From assembly GCA_033297205.1 (NCBI GenBank), contig MU859063.1, positions 186,001-250,000 on the forward strand: a stretch of 64,000 nt of DNA. Direction: 5' to 3'. Below are positions 21,061 through 32,991 of the stretch, in pieces. The notes below the pieces were generated by a model. It searched no databases and had not been told where the DNA came from. It saw only the letters and a list, made by a program, of their open reading frames with translations. The translations under genes and the position numbers were made by a program. This DNA comes from Pseudoneurospora amorphoporcata. Its lineage: Eukaryota; Ascomycota; Sordariomycetes; Sordariales; Sordariaceae. Position 1 is the first letter of the stretch. The number at the start of each line of letters is the position of its first letter.

Positions 21061-23437
21061 TTACTCAATGCTGAGTCTTGTGATCCCATCATTCGTGTCC
21101 ACCATTCCTTGGAGTCCGACCCTCTTGCCTGTGCTGAAACTGGGTCTTCCATGGACTGGCGTAGTAGCTCCTCCCGCCACGATATTACCATTATGCTGAT
21201 TTTCTTGTTGTTGCCTTACCGCGTCTCCGTTCACACTACCCGATCGTGACGAACTCGGGCCCCAGGGCGCTAGGTCCCTCTGCATCGGGCTCTGCATGAT
21301 TGGTGAGCCCATGCCGGGGCTGACGGCTCGTCGTTTGAAACTCATAGGGTCGAGGTCGTCGTCGCGGCGTCGCTTGTTGTTGATTCGGCGCGTGATTTCC
21401 GCTGCTGTGGGAACACCGTTCGCGGCGCCCGGAAAGCTTGTGCTGGCTAATGTGGTAGAGGAGGACGAGAATGTTGTTGGCGGATTCCCGGGCGGCGGTA
21501 GAGCAAAAGGCGTAGGGCCTTGCTTGGGTTGGCTCTCGGATTTGGAAGACGGCGAGTCCATGCTCATATCGTCGATGCTCATGGCTGACGATGAGCCCCT
21601 CGGTAGTCCAAAGTTGGGCGGTGTTCGCATCCCGTTGCTGCTTGCCCCACTCTCCGAAAACGTGTCCCAAAACATTTTGCCCTTGGAATTTTTCAGGACT
21701 TGCTGTTTGAAGCTACTACTGCCAGGTATGCCACCGGGAATACCACCGGGCGTTGTGTTGCCATTGCCACTGCTGCTTCCATTCGAGTCCATCATCATCG
21801 CGTCGACATCGTCCATGCTGTCTTGAGCCGCAGTCAGGTTGGGGCTGGTTAGGGCGGAGGCTGGTAATCTAGGTTCGAGATCCATGTCGCTCTCTCGTAC
21901 TTGTCGGACGACTTCGGCTTCACGCTTGACTTCGGCCTCGATAGGTGCGCTCTCTTCGAGAAGGGCAGCGCGGATGCGGGCGAAACCCTTGGTCTTGGGC
22001 TAGGTTCCACGGTTAGGCCATTGTCAATAGCGAGCAAATAGTATGAATAATAGTACGACATACCAGCAAGTTTCCCCTATGACGAGTCACAGTCCGCCGA
22101 ATGACTCCTGGTCGGGACGGACTGTCGACCGCTTCAAGCTGCCTGCTAGGATCGTCGCTCTCGCTGCCCGAGATGTGTAACTGATTGGCTGCCAAGCTGA
22201 TGCTCTCCCTTCTAGGCTGCGGGCCATCCAAGCCTTGTGGCGGAGACATGGACATGGTTGCGCCCATGGGAGTTGTAGGGTGGAAGCCCAAGCCCAGCGG
22301 CGTCTTGTGTTTCCTGCTCTTTGGTTGTTTCCTGCGCTGCCGTTGCTGGAAACTCAGAAGACTGCTGACTGCTGGGGAGCTACCGCCGGGCATCCATGGG
22401 TGTTGTCCGCCCATAGCCATCTTACTTGCTGACGGCGTGGTGACAATCGGTTCCTCCATGTCCTCGTCCATAAGGTCGTCATCATCCGAACTAGACGAGG
22501 TATCCGTGAACAGGGCATGGGAAAGGTGGGCGTTAGTGCCTAGGGAGTTTGACACATGCATGCGCTCGTGACCGCGATTGCCCATGACGGACCACAGCGA
22601 GTTTGACGTTTGCTCCATGGTGGTGCCATGTTCGCCGGGCCATCGCCCAGGGCCGGCGGGAATGTTCATGGCCCTGGACCCAATAGTTGGGGAGGAGCTG
22701 GGCGAGGCCTGATCGACGACGGTGGAATGGTGAAGGGTAGTGGCTGCGCGGCTGAAATCCAGGCCGCGGGACCGACGAGGCAGGATGTTTGGAGATGGCG
22801 AGGCGTAGATGTGTGAATGGTCAAGCTTTGGTGAGAGCGGGGCCGGGGCGGCGGGTTTGACGTAGGCGGAAGAGGTGGAGGCAGAGGCCACAGGGTTGGA
22901 TGATGGTTGTTGGGACTGTGGCTGGGAATGGGAATGGGACTGCGAATGTGGTGCCGATGGTGAAGTGGCATTCAGGTTGACATGCACCTGCGGGTGTTGG
23001 AGATGTGAAAGATGGAGTGCATCGCCTTCACCAAGCTGGGGTAGTTGCAGCGCTAGGCCTCTGATTGGGAACCCCGCGCGGACGGGAGTTGATGGTTGCG
23101 CAGAGAAAGCGTTGCCGTCTGCCACTCGTTCTTTATCCCGGATGGCAATATCATCCTGGGACTGCCGTCGTGGATCGCGGAAGATGTGCGGCGCCGGCGA
23201 GAGCTTTGGTGTTTCTTTTGCGCCGCCGTCCGAAAGGGATCTTGTTTTGGTCAGGAATCCAACTCCAGATCCAAAGGCCCCGCTTTTATTGTTGTTGTTG
23301 TTGTTGGTGTTGTTGTTGGTGTTGGTCGCACCGGCGGTAGTGGTAGTGTCTGCCTCCTCTTTGCTGTCGTCGTCAATGACCGCCACATCATCATCCATGA
23401 GCCTGTCCACGTCCGCCATTATTGATTCTCCTTCCAT
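21061..23437 (-). CDS. Large low-complexity protein with conserved basic block (Nif1-like?)
   Basis: Exon 1 is 23437-22064 and exon 2 is 21999-21061. A 64-bp intron (GTATGT...CCTAG) is spliced in phase 0, giving 770 residues. Most of the protein is Ser/Pro/Asn/Gln-rich and probably disordered, including an Asn/Thr run (residues ~35-52), an acidic run (SSSSDDDDLMDEDMEE) and many SP/TP sites suited to CDK-type kinases. The conserved part spans the splice junction: RPGVIRRTVTRHRGNLL joined to PKTKGFARIRAALLEESAPI and REAEVVRQVRESD (residues ~440-490). From memory, this block occurs in filamentous-fungal proteins annotated as cell-cycle inhibitor Nif1; that link is tentative. A second basic motif, NNKRRRDDDLDPMSFKRR, looks like a nuclear signal. 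A nuclear regulatory role is inference. Confidence 0.8.
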
Positions 23438-24726
23438 TGAGTGTGTGAGGTGTCGCGTGATTGCAGCGGAACTGGCTCGGTCGTTATGATGGGCGCGTAA
23501 AGTGGTGTAAGCCCGGCTGGGTACGCGGCGCGTTTCGTGTCGTCTTTCTCGTGGGTATGCGCTCTCGATGGTGCAGGTTGGATGTTCGCACGATACGGTC
23601 GGATCTAGATGACTGAGAGTGGGCGTATTTGATCGTTAGGAAGCGCAGGACGCCATCGGGAAGAGAAACCCTCGCGAGGTCTTGGTTGGAACTTGGGATA
23701 GAAAAAAAAGTAAAGAGCGAGCAATGCCGTCGAGGGTGTCGATGAGGTAGTCTAGATGTCGTCTGGGGGACGTCCAAGTGCGGCTAACTCGACCCGTGTA
23801 ATTGCGGGTAGAGCTGGGGCTCCGGGCGCTAATACCACCCACTAAAAGTGGCCTGGTCAGCGCGTTCTGTGCCCTACGGAAGCCGCTTCCGGGGCACCCT
23901 TGCCCGGTATCCTGTGAGTCTTGGCCTAGCGCCGTGTACGTACCTTTGTTAAGGCGGTAATTTACCGTTGCATTACACCCGCCATGGAGGTTCCTTTGTT
24001 CCACTTTCCATCGTAGACCATCACGGCAAGTCAAGTAAGTAGAAGTTCAATCTTTCATCGAGGACATCCTTCGAAGAAGCATGGCAGATTTGAAATCCTG
24101 GAAAACGCCCCAGACCAAGTCAAGTCCCCACTACCGAGTCCCCGGATCACAAACAAGCTTACCGTCGGGAGATCGCCGTCCGTTTTGCGTCATTTCAAAC
24201 GATGGAAACAAGCGAGGCAAGCTGAATGAGAAGTGGAATGGAACCCCTCAGCATCAGACTGTGCGAACCAAACACGCCAACATTTGTTCGAGAACTCGGC
24301 CGTTGTACCTTGGCTTCGGAATTGCAACATGAACCCTGGAAGCGTGGGGGTACATTTTATTGATCCGAGACCCTATCACCGGCTGTCTCATCCTTACACG
24401 CCTCTTGTCTTTTGACATTCAGATGTTGGGATATTATGCCCGACCGGCCTTGGACTATGCAGCTCAAACAGTTGGAATTGTACTCTTGAGAGCGCAAAAC
24501 TGGCAATGGCATCTCCCACATCTCCGGTTTAGACAGGATCGGAAGTGGCGGGACCAACAACCAAGACCCCGTTCGTGATAATTACCGAGAAGCGCAAAAC
24601 AACGGTAAGATACCCACTTCAATTGATCATCACGGTAAGATACCCAAAAACTTCACAGGCAACATTAACACCCAAACATCTTCATCACAAGAGCGCAAAC
24701 AAGCAAGCTCCAAAAGATCATCAAAA
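23438..24726. other. Intergenic between divergent genes
   Basis: This is the shared upstream region of the Nif1-like gene (-) and the SET gene (+). Just ahead of the SET gene a 15-base direct repeat (ACGGTAAGATACCCA) occurs at 24602-24616 and 24632-24646. Open frames around 23.5-24.0 kb on the minus strand are not supported by domains. Confidence 0.5.
24602..24646. repeat. 15-bp direct repeat in the SET-gene upstream region
   Basis: There are two perfect copies of ACGGTAAGATACCCA with a 30-bp period, about 80-125 bp upstream of the start codon. They could be paired protein-binding sites or part of the leader. Confidence 0.6.
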
Positions 24727-25785
24727 ATGGCCCCAAAAGAAACAAAACAAAAACTCGCCAAGAAATCCCACCCCGGCGGAAAACCAAAAGTCATAAAGCC
24801 CCAAAAACCACCACGGCGAAAACCACCCACCTCGCAGTCGCAAATACCAAAACCACAAGCCCTCCTCCCAACAACCTCCCCGTCCGCCAACAGCCTCCCC
24901 CCAAACTGGCCCTCCGCCCTCCCCTACCTCACCACGCCCCTCTTCTCCCCCCTCCTCACCCCCTCGCACTACTCAGCCCTTCGCACCCGACCACCAGCAG
25001 ACTCCATCGAGCCTCTCCAAGAGCTACCAGCCGATTACGTTGCCGGACCATGCAGCGCAAAAGCAGTCATTTTGCCTATTACAGACAAGAGACATCCGGC
25101 GTGTGGACAGGCGGGGTTGTTTGCGGCGAGAGACCTACAACCGGGGGAGTTTGTGGTGAGGTATTTGGGGGAGATACATCCTGGCGGGGAGGAGTGGGGG
25201 GGTGGGTTGGTTTTTCCTGTTGAAGCCAAGAAGGGAGACGAGGATGGCGATGCGGAAGATGGCGAAATAGGTGGACAAAAGCAGATGGCGGGGCAACAAG
25301 ACAGCGATGCAGCGCAGCATGACCAGGAAATCACAGCCACACCAAAGGCGGAAGAAGAACGGGAGCAGGTCAAATACAACTACATAACCTCCGACTACGA
25401 CCTCTGGCTAGACCACTCGGGCTCCCCCGAAGCAGACCTCGCCATCGACGCCGCTCGCGCCGGGAACGAAGCCCGCTTCATCAACGATTATAGAGGAATT
25501 CCCAACCCTGCTTTTCCGGTTGGATATAAACCACAGAACAAAAAGGAGGAAGTCTTTTTGAAGCGGCCGAATGCCGAGTTCAAAGTGGTTTGGGATCCAC
25601 TGAGACAAGAAAAGACTATGGCGGTTTATGTGCTCCGCGCAGGGAAAAAGGCTACTGGTAAAGCGAGGGAGGTTGGGATTGAAAGGGGAGCGGAGGTGGT
25701 GGTTAGTTATGGGAAGGGGTTTTGGGAGAAGAGGAGGGCGGAGGAGATGGATAAGGAGGGGGCGGAGGTTGGGAAGGAGGGTTAG
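24727..25785 (+). CDS. SET-domain protein (small fungal family)
   Basis: A single exon of 352 residues. The N-terminal ~70 residues are Lys/Pro/Ser-rich (KPQKPPRRKPPTSQ). SET signatures follow: CGQAGLFAARDLQPGEFVVR with YLGEI (residues ~125-150), then an acidic insert with Glu/Gln/Asp (~155-215). Next come YITSDYDLWLD, LAIDAARAGNEARFINDYRG (the position of the usual NHxCxPN motif), RPNAEFKVVWDP, and VVSYGKGFWEKR at the C-terminus. Proteins of this type are predicted lysine methyltransferases. The substitution of FINDYRG for the NH(S)C motif is, as I recall, normal in this subfamily. There are no Cys-rich pre- or post-SET modules, so histone activity is not implied. Confidence 0.9.
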   Translation: MAPKETKQKLAKKSHPGGKPKVIKPQKPPRRKPPTSQSQIPKPQALLPTTSPSANSLPPNWPSALPYLTTPLFSPLLTPSHYSALRTRPPADSIEPLQELPADYVAGPCSAKAVILPITDKRHPACGQAGLFAARDLQPGEFVVRYLGEIHPGGEEWGGGLVFPVEAKKGDEDGDAEDGEIGGQKQMAGQQDSDAAQHDQEITATPKAEEEREQVKYNYITSDYDLWLDHSGSPEADLAIDAARAGNEARFINDYRGIPNPAFPVGYKPQNKKEEVFLKRPNAEFKVVWDPLRQEKTMAVYVLRAGKKATGKAREVGIERGAEVVVSYGKGFWEKRRAEEMDKEGAEVGKEG

Positions 25786-28426
25786 GTGTAGGTAGTTATG
25801 TGTGGGGGGCTCATACGAACCACGATCGCAAAGAGATGATGGCAAATACGCCAAAGCAAGCAAGTGGCCTATCGTCGGTGTCTAACGTTGAGCAGATGAG
25901 GTTCAACATCACCGTCACTAGATTGACACTTTTAACCCTAACCCTCAGCATCCAAGTTGAGAAAGGGGTTCAGTCCCGTCCCGTCCGTCTTTTTAGGATG
26001 TCTGATCTGCTCAGGGGCAGGGTCCCCAGTGATCTACAATTGTGTAACGCAATCTGCTCGGTACAGATCTGTTTCTGATCCTAAGGCTGGTTTGGCTTCA
26101 AGTCATGTATGATACTGAAGATTTCTTTGGGACGTTTCTTTCTGCGACGTCTTGGTCAAATCTGCAGACTACGTCAACCTACCATACGTTCTAGAGGGGC
26201 GTCATGCTGTGCTTGAGCGGCCAAGATGAGATTGATGGGTTAGTGAGGAATCTAGCCATTCGTGCAGTCACCAAGCTAATCGAATTTGACCTTTTCGAGG
26301 GTTACAAGGGCGGGTAAAGATGCATTTGAAGGTATCGCCATCTCCTGTCGAGAAGTCGAGCCCCTTTTGAATTTATACAGTATGAGGCTAATGTCCATTT
26401 CTATTTTGAGTTCCGATTGGTCCACGCTGCGGAGCGGCACCTATGGGGCTGGTGGGTTTGAGTGGAGAGAGGATGGAGAGAGGATATCCAACCGTGCGTT
26501 GTTCCTGCGTTGAGGCTCACCGCCAGCTGGACGACAGCTGTTTCTGGCTTTCTGTGAGTTGAGTTATTTGACAGATTGTAATACGTAAAATGTTGGGGGG
26601 CTAAGACGTTGAGAAATGATAATATGGACCAGAGTTAGCAAGAATTGTCTTTTTGTTCACGAGGGCTTTCGATTTCCCCGCCGTCGAGTCGAATGTGGGG
26701 AGCTAACGGTGGGGGACTTGGGGTACAGAGACCCGGTGAGCACCATCTCATGTCTCTAGCCGTGTGATGCAAGATGGATGGGTCGCAATTGGGCTATCGG
26801 GGGTCGAGATCAAAGGCGATGGTGTACTTGGCTTTGACAGTTTTGGGTCAGCAGGTCCATGTAAATGGTTCGACTGACTCTGCTGTAACTAGAGGTAGGT
26901 CGTTTGGACAGCACGGTGGGTGTTATGACTCGGAGAATCGGAGAGATGAGATCGAGTACACTGAAGAGCTGGAACACAAGACACGGCATTAAGCAGCTGG
27001 GTGACCATGGCTACCTATCCTCGTTTTTACGTCCGACAGTTGCATAGGTAGGGTAAGACGGCGGGGAATAAGTTGGACACCTTGATCTTCCACGAAGCGC
27101 ATTGATAACGTCCACGGGATATGCTCACCCTTGGAGGATAATCAGAGTCAGGATGCTTGTGGGCAAGATGAGTTCCCGGTCGAAACAGGGTTGTCGAAAC
27201 ACGGGAATCCAGAACATCCAAGGACCTCACCATGTAAGACAATAGCTGCCCTGATAAAGACCTCCTTTTCGAAGACTGTGATAATGGATGGCTGGCCAGA
27301 AGATGGAGGGACAGATTGTTCCAAGCGACCTATCATTCCGTATCCCCAACGCCAGTCCGTATCAGAGCCGATTGGAGGTTAAGCCATTCGATGCAAGGCG
27401 GTGATGGTGGGATTGGCCATTTGAGTTGGTGGGTGGTGTGCACTCCCAGTCACTGGCAGTATCACGCCGGCAGAGAGGGTATTCCAAAACAAAGTCAGAT
27501 GTCAACATGTCAAAGATGCCAAAAGTTGAAACTTGTCTTTTATGTGAGACAGTGAAGACGATGGGTTGCCCCTGCCACAAACAAGAGGCGTCCTGGTTCT
27601 CCCGAATCTCCACCAGAGGTCTACCCCTGTCATGTTTATCCACCACCGGCCCGCGCTTTCCCAAGTTGGGCCCTAGCGCATCCAAATGAGGTCCCCAGCA
27701 GGAGCTCCAGATCCCCCAATTCGCTGGTGCGCAAAGGGTCGGCGGGCGACAACGGTGGCCGTGGACAGCTTCCCGACTTTTTGTCCCCTTTCAGTTTTCC
27801 CGTCGACCAACCCAACCCCCTTTCCTCTTGTTTCTTGTCGCGACCACTTGTAAACAACTTGGAAAACTTTCCTTCGAGAAGCAAAGGTTTCCTTCTTTCC
27901 CCCCCTTTGTACCTTCTTTTTGTAATTATTTCCCCTGGGCCGTCATAGCTTCAGGACCCTTCCATCCGATTTCCTCTTCTTTTCCCCTCGAGTCGGTCAA
28001 AGCGTGGATATTTCATCCCGTCTACCCCGGCCCGCACAACTTTTAGACTTCCAAGAAGGACGAGAACAGAGAAGAAAAATTACCAACGGTGAGTGTCTCT
28101 TCTACTATATCTGTTGCCAGCTGCCAGGATTTCTTTGGCTGTTGCGCTTTCGGCCCCCCGGTCCATGAAGCTGGAACTCGTTTCACCGGTTGTAGGTTGT
28201 AGTCGTGTACGTGCCAGGAAAGAGGGGCGGCGCTTGAGCTTGCTGACCGCAAAGCTCCCGTCAAGGTTAAATACCACTGCGGGGCCGCCATAGGACTCAA
28301 AGTTGGATGACAACAAGTTGCTGACCTGTTGGAATACCACATAGAAAGTCAAGGGTATCCCGTTGGTCCTGCGCACTCGACTTACACCCGACTCCCCGCC
28401 GTCCTACGATCAACAGATAGCCCAGC
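25786..28426. other. Long intergenic/leader region before the coiled-coil gene
   Basis: No gene is supported from 25.8 to 27.7 kb. From ~27.78 to 27.98 kb the DNA is strongly CT-rich (TTTCCTTCTTTCCCCCCC-type tracts), typical of the transcription start region of a well-expressed fungal gene. A donor-like GTGAGT at 28089 and an acceptor CAACAG ending at 28416 suggest a 5'-UTR intron. Confidence 0.55.
28089..28416 (+). other. Probable 5'-UTR intron
   Basis: GTGAGTGTCTC follows a short leader, and CAACAG stands ten bases before the ATG of the coiled-coil gene. A TGCTGAC-type branch site is near 28320. Splicing would leave a compact leader free of the upstream ATGs present in the unspliced DNA. 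Confidence 0.5.
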
Positions 28427-31400
28427 ATGTCGGACGCCGACAACACCATTGAGGTGGTTGAGCAGGTCGATGCTCCCACTCCCGCCCAGTCAGAGCCCGC
28501 CCAGTCTGAGGCCGAGCAGTCAGTGAGCGCGCCCTCACGGCCACCAGCCGAAGAGCCATCTACCAACGGCACCTCGGATGCGGATGCCCCTGCGGATGCC
28601 CCTGCGGATGCGGATGCGGATGCGGATGCGGGCGCGAAGCCGACGGCAGCATCCCCCAAGAGCGCAAGCCCCAAGTCGTCCCCTACCGCGCCTGCGAAAC
28701 GGACCGCGACAGGCACGACAGGCACAACTGCAACCGCCCGTCGCTCAGTTGTTGGTGCTTCCTCCACTGCTACGAAGCCCACCGCCTCTTCTGCCACCCG
28801 CACCAGCACCACTGGTACCGCGACCAGCAGGACCACCGCCACTCGTCCGGCCAGCATCTCAAGCGCTCCCAAACGCCCCACGACCGCTGCTTCGACCACG
28901 ACTGCTTCTCACCGCACTCGTCCTTCTGCTTCCGAGATCGACAGCAAGTCCACGACCGCTTCCCGTCGTACATCGGCTGCCCCCAGCAGCACTGGTGCTT
29001 CGCCTACTAAGCCAACTACCAGGGTTTCCAGCACCGCTTCGAGCACTACCGCCGCTGCCCGCAAGCCAGCTACCTCCACCGTATCACCTAGAACAAGCAC
29101 CACCGGCGTTTCTAGGACACCAACCACCACCAGCTCTGCTGCCAGCGCCGCTCGCAGCGCCTCTCGCGCATCAGTTACCACACCCACTTCCGATGCTGCG
29201 AGAAAGCGTCTTTCTCTGGCTAGCTCTACCGGTCCCACGCCGACTACTACTGCTAGACACACTTCCCGCCCTTCGTTGGCTTCGAGCGCCGGTGCTGCCG
29301 CTGCCGCTGCCGAATCTGCCAAGGAGATCGAGACGCTCAAGAGCAAGTTGGAAGCTAGCGAGGCCGAAATCGCCGAGCTCAAGTCTCAGATCTCCTCATC
29401 CCAGGAGAAGATCGAAGAGCTTAGCGCAAAGGCCGCCGACTCTACTACCGATGCCGAGCAGCAAGAGACCGCTCAGGATGGCTCCAGCCAAGAGCATATT
29501 GAGGCCCTCACCGACCTGAAGGCCGAGCATACCGCTGAGATCGAGGCCCTCAACAAGCAGATTTCCGAGTTGCAGGAGAAGCTTTCTACTGCTGAGACTG
29601 AGCTCGTTGCCCAAAAGAGCCAGCTTTCGGACGCTGCGGGCTCCAAGGATGTCGCGGATTCGGAGGTCACCAACCTGAAGGAGTCTTTGGATACCTTGGA
29701 GGCTGAATACCAGGCCAAGCTGGCTGAAGCTGAGGCCAAGCTCAGCAAGACCAAGGAGGAGCACAATGCTGAAATTGAGGTTCTCAAGGCCACTCTTACC
29801 GAGAAGCATGAGCAAGCCCTAGTGGAGCTCAAGACCAAGTTCGCTCAGGAGCAGCAAGACGGCGATGATGGAGCGGCCGAAGCCCACGAGAAGGCTATTC
29901 AGGAACTGAAGGCTAGCCACGAGAGCGCCCTTTCCGAGCTTCAGAAGAAGGTTGACGAGTTGTCCTCCTCGCAGGCTGCCAATGATGCCGACGCCACCAA
30001 GCTTGATGCCTTGGATTCCCAGATTACCGAGCTCAAGGCTAAACTCGAGGCTGCCGAGCAGAACGCTGAGTCGGCCAAGGCCGAGCTCGAATCCAAGCTG
30101 GCTTCCTTTGCTTCTTTGGAGGCCAAGATCGCTGACATGGAGGCTGAACTGTCGGCTGCCAAGGAAGAAGCGGCCAAGGCCGCTGCCACCCATGCCGAGC
30201 TTCAGAAGCGTATCGACGAGCTTACCGAGGAGACCAAGTCTCAGGAGGCCATCATTGCCAAGCTCAAGGAGGAGACTGCTTCTGCAGAGGAACTCCAGAA
30301 GCGCATTGAGCAGCTTACCGAAGAGAACATCACCTACGAGACCACTCTTGCCAAGTTGAAGGAGGAGACTTCGGCTGCCGAAGACCTTCAGAAGCGCATT
30401 CAGGAACTTGAGGCCGAGGCCAAGGACAAGGAGGCCACCATTGCCCAGCTGAAGGACAACACCACCAGTTCGGAAGAGCTCCAGAAGCGCATCGATGAGC
30501 TTGGCAATGACAGCAAGGACAAGGAGGCTACCATTGCCCAGCTTAAGGGGGAGCTCGCCGCTGCCGAGGAGCTTCAAAAGCGTATCGAAGAGCTCACCGA
30601 AGAAGCCAAGACCAAGGAAGCCACCATTGCCAAGCTGCAGGAGGATCTGGCTGCCACTGCTGAGCTCCAAAAGCGTGTTGATCAGCTCACTGAGGAGGCC
30701 AAGGAAAAGGAGGCTACCATGGAGAAGCTTAAGGAGGAACACAAGGCCGCCGATGATCACCACCAGAAGCAGTTGCAGCAGGTCAGCAAGGACTACGAGG
30801 ACGAGATCGAAAGCCTCAAGGGTGATGCTTTCTTTAAGCGCAAGTTCCAGGAGCTTGAAGTTAAGTATGCCGAGCTCACCAAGTCTCACGAGGAGTCTGC
30901 TGAGGAGCACACCAAGGCCCTTGAGTCCGCCAGGGCTGAGCACGAAGCTGCTGTCAAGGCCTTGGAGGCCAAGGAAGCCGAGCACCAACAAGCTTTGGAT
31001 GCCCTGAGGGCCAGCCTTGCCGAGGAGCTCGAGAGTGCCAAGGCCGCGGCCAGACAGCAGGCTGAGGAAGCCAGCCTCGAGCAGCTTGAGGCCCTCAAGA
31101 CTAGCCATTCTAGCCAAATTGATATCCTCAAGGGTGAGAGCGCGGCTGCTCTGGCTAAGGAACTCGAGGCACTAAAGGCCAGCCATGCCGAAGAGCTCGC
31201 TGCTGCTCAGAAGTCCGTCGATGGCAGCAACGCTTCCCAGTTGGAAGATCTCAAGAAGGAGCTTCAGGCCAAGCACTCCGAGGAGATTCAGAACTTGATG
31301 GCTGAGCTTGAGAACGCTAACCAGCTCAAAATTGAACTCGACGAGTTGAAGAAGAAGCATTCCGAAGAGCTCGAGCAACTCAAGGCTGAACTTGAGAGTG

Positions 31401-32991
31401 GCGAGAGCCTCAAGAAGCAGCTTGAGGAGCTCGGGGCTAAGCATGTCGAGGAGGTCCAGAAGCTCACGGCGGAACTCGAGAACGGTAGCCATCTCAAGGA
31501 GGACCTCGAGGAGCTGAAGACCATCCACGCCCAGGAGGTGCAGAAGCTGATGACCGAGCTCGAAAACGCAAACAGCCTCAAGCAGGATCTTGAGGACGTC
31601 AAGGCCAGGCATGCGGAGGAGTTGCAGAGGCTGACAAGCCAAGTTGAGGGCTCTAACAGCCTCAAGGGCGACCTTGAGGCTGTCCAAGCGAAGCTTGCTG
31701 AGGCCGAGGCCAAGCTTGCCGCTGCTCACCAAACAGCTGAGCAGGCGAGAAAGGAGTTGGAGGATAGCAACGCCGCCGAGTTCGAGAAGATGATTTCGAC
31801 ACACCAAGAAGCTCAAGAGGCTTTGAGGAAGGAGAACGCGGCGAATGTCAAGGCTCAGCTTGAGGCCCTTAACGCGGAACACGAAAAGGCTATCGAGAGC
31901 CTCAAGGCCGCCCATGAGGCTGCTCTCAAGGAGCAGACTGAGGGTTTGGCCAAGCTCGAGGCCGCCAAGCATGACCTTGAGATGGCTCTTGCCTCTATCA
32001 AGATTGAGCACGACAAGGCCCAGGAAGAGTTGGACAATGTCAGCCAGCAGTTGGCGATGGAGAAGATGGAGAAGTTCACTGCTCAGGCCGAGTTGGATGC
32101 CGTCAAGAACGCCAGGCCGGATACCAGGGAGCTCGACTCGCTCAGGCAGGAGCTTGCTGCGATCAAGGCTGCCCATGAGGGGGAACTTCAAGAGCAGAAG
32201 GAGGCCCTCAAGGCCGCGTTTGAGCAAGATCTCGCTGCTCAGAGGACGTCCTTCGAAAACGAGCTCACTATTACCAGTGAGACGGCGAAGAAGCACGCTT
32301 CTGAGCTGGCCAGCGCCAAGGAGGAGGTCGCCATTCTTCACAAGGAGTTCCAGGCCTTCAAGCTCGAGGCCGAGGCTAAGCAGAAGACGTTTGAGGCTGA
32401 CTACAAGGACATGCACGACAGTCTGACGCAGTTGGTCGAGGAGGAGCAGAACCAGAAGGCAGCTTACGCATCCAAGCTGGCCGAGGAGGACAAGATGATT
32501 GTCGAACTCAAGGCGCTACTGAAGGTCAAGGACGCTGAGCTTGCCGAGGCCAAGGTAAGTCCCTCTGGTTCGGGCACTTCATGGGCAGGCAGATGGTTCT
32601 AACTGTAATGCTGCAGACCCACTTCGCCAACGGGACGGGCGTCAACGGGGTCAATGGCGACAAGGCTGCGGCGGAAGGTGAGATTGAGCCTGACAGCTCA
32701 TCCTCAGCATTAGCTTCGGTGCGACAAGCCCCTGCCTGATTTTTTTGTTTTTGGCTTCTTTTGTTGTTGCCCTTTTGCCCTTCCTTCTAACAACCTAGTA
32801 CCCTTACCCCAGACCCAGACCCAGAGATACGTATTTTTAGAGCACTTTAGAAACATGTTCTAACAGAATTTGGCGATGGACTACAGATCAATAAGGCCCA
32901 AAAGATGGTCAGCCAGCTGGCGGAGTTTACTGAGGACCTGGGCAACCAGAACTCGCAGATGCTCCAGTCGATTACGGATATCAAGTCTTGA
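28427..32991 (+). CDS. 1,444-residue coiled-coil protein with tandem heptad repeats
   Basis: Exons are 28427-32554, 32617-32718 and 32887-32991 (donors GTAAGT and GTGCGA, acceptors GCAG and ACAG); all are in phase 0. Residues 1-~290 are acidic and then very Ser/Thr/Ala/Pro/Arg-rich (disordered and basic, possibly microtubule- or scaffold-binding: inference). From ~295 to the end is almost unbroken heptad coiled coil. It holds six 31-residue repeats (ELQKRIxELTEEAKxKEATI..., nt 30197-30754) and about five 28-residue repeats (LKxxLEELKxKHxEEVQKLxAELENxxS, ~31240-31670). The final exon gives INKAQKMVSQLAEFTEDLGN and ends TDIKS. Similar fungal proteins are often labelled 'M protein repeat'; I cannot assign a function. 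The repeats could come from unequal exchange. Long antisense frames in this gene are composition artefacts. Confidence 0.9.
30197..30754 (+). repeat. Six tandem 93-bp coding repeats (31 residues each)
   Basis: Each unit begins (E/D)LQKR(I/V) and contains KEATIAKLK or a variant. All six are exactly 31 codons, so the register never slips. The period is not a multiple of seven, so each unit must include a hendecad/stutter within the coiled coil. Confidence 0.9.

Noticed and set aside
29819..32416. Long minus-strand open frames (432 and 414 codons) Leu-rich inside the coiled-coil gene
   Set aside because: They are the mirror image of a Glu/Lys/Ala-rich coding strand with strong codon bias; no start context, splice sites or domain.
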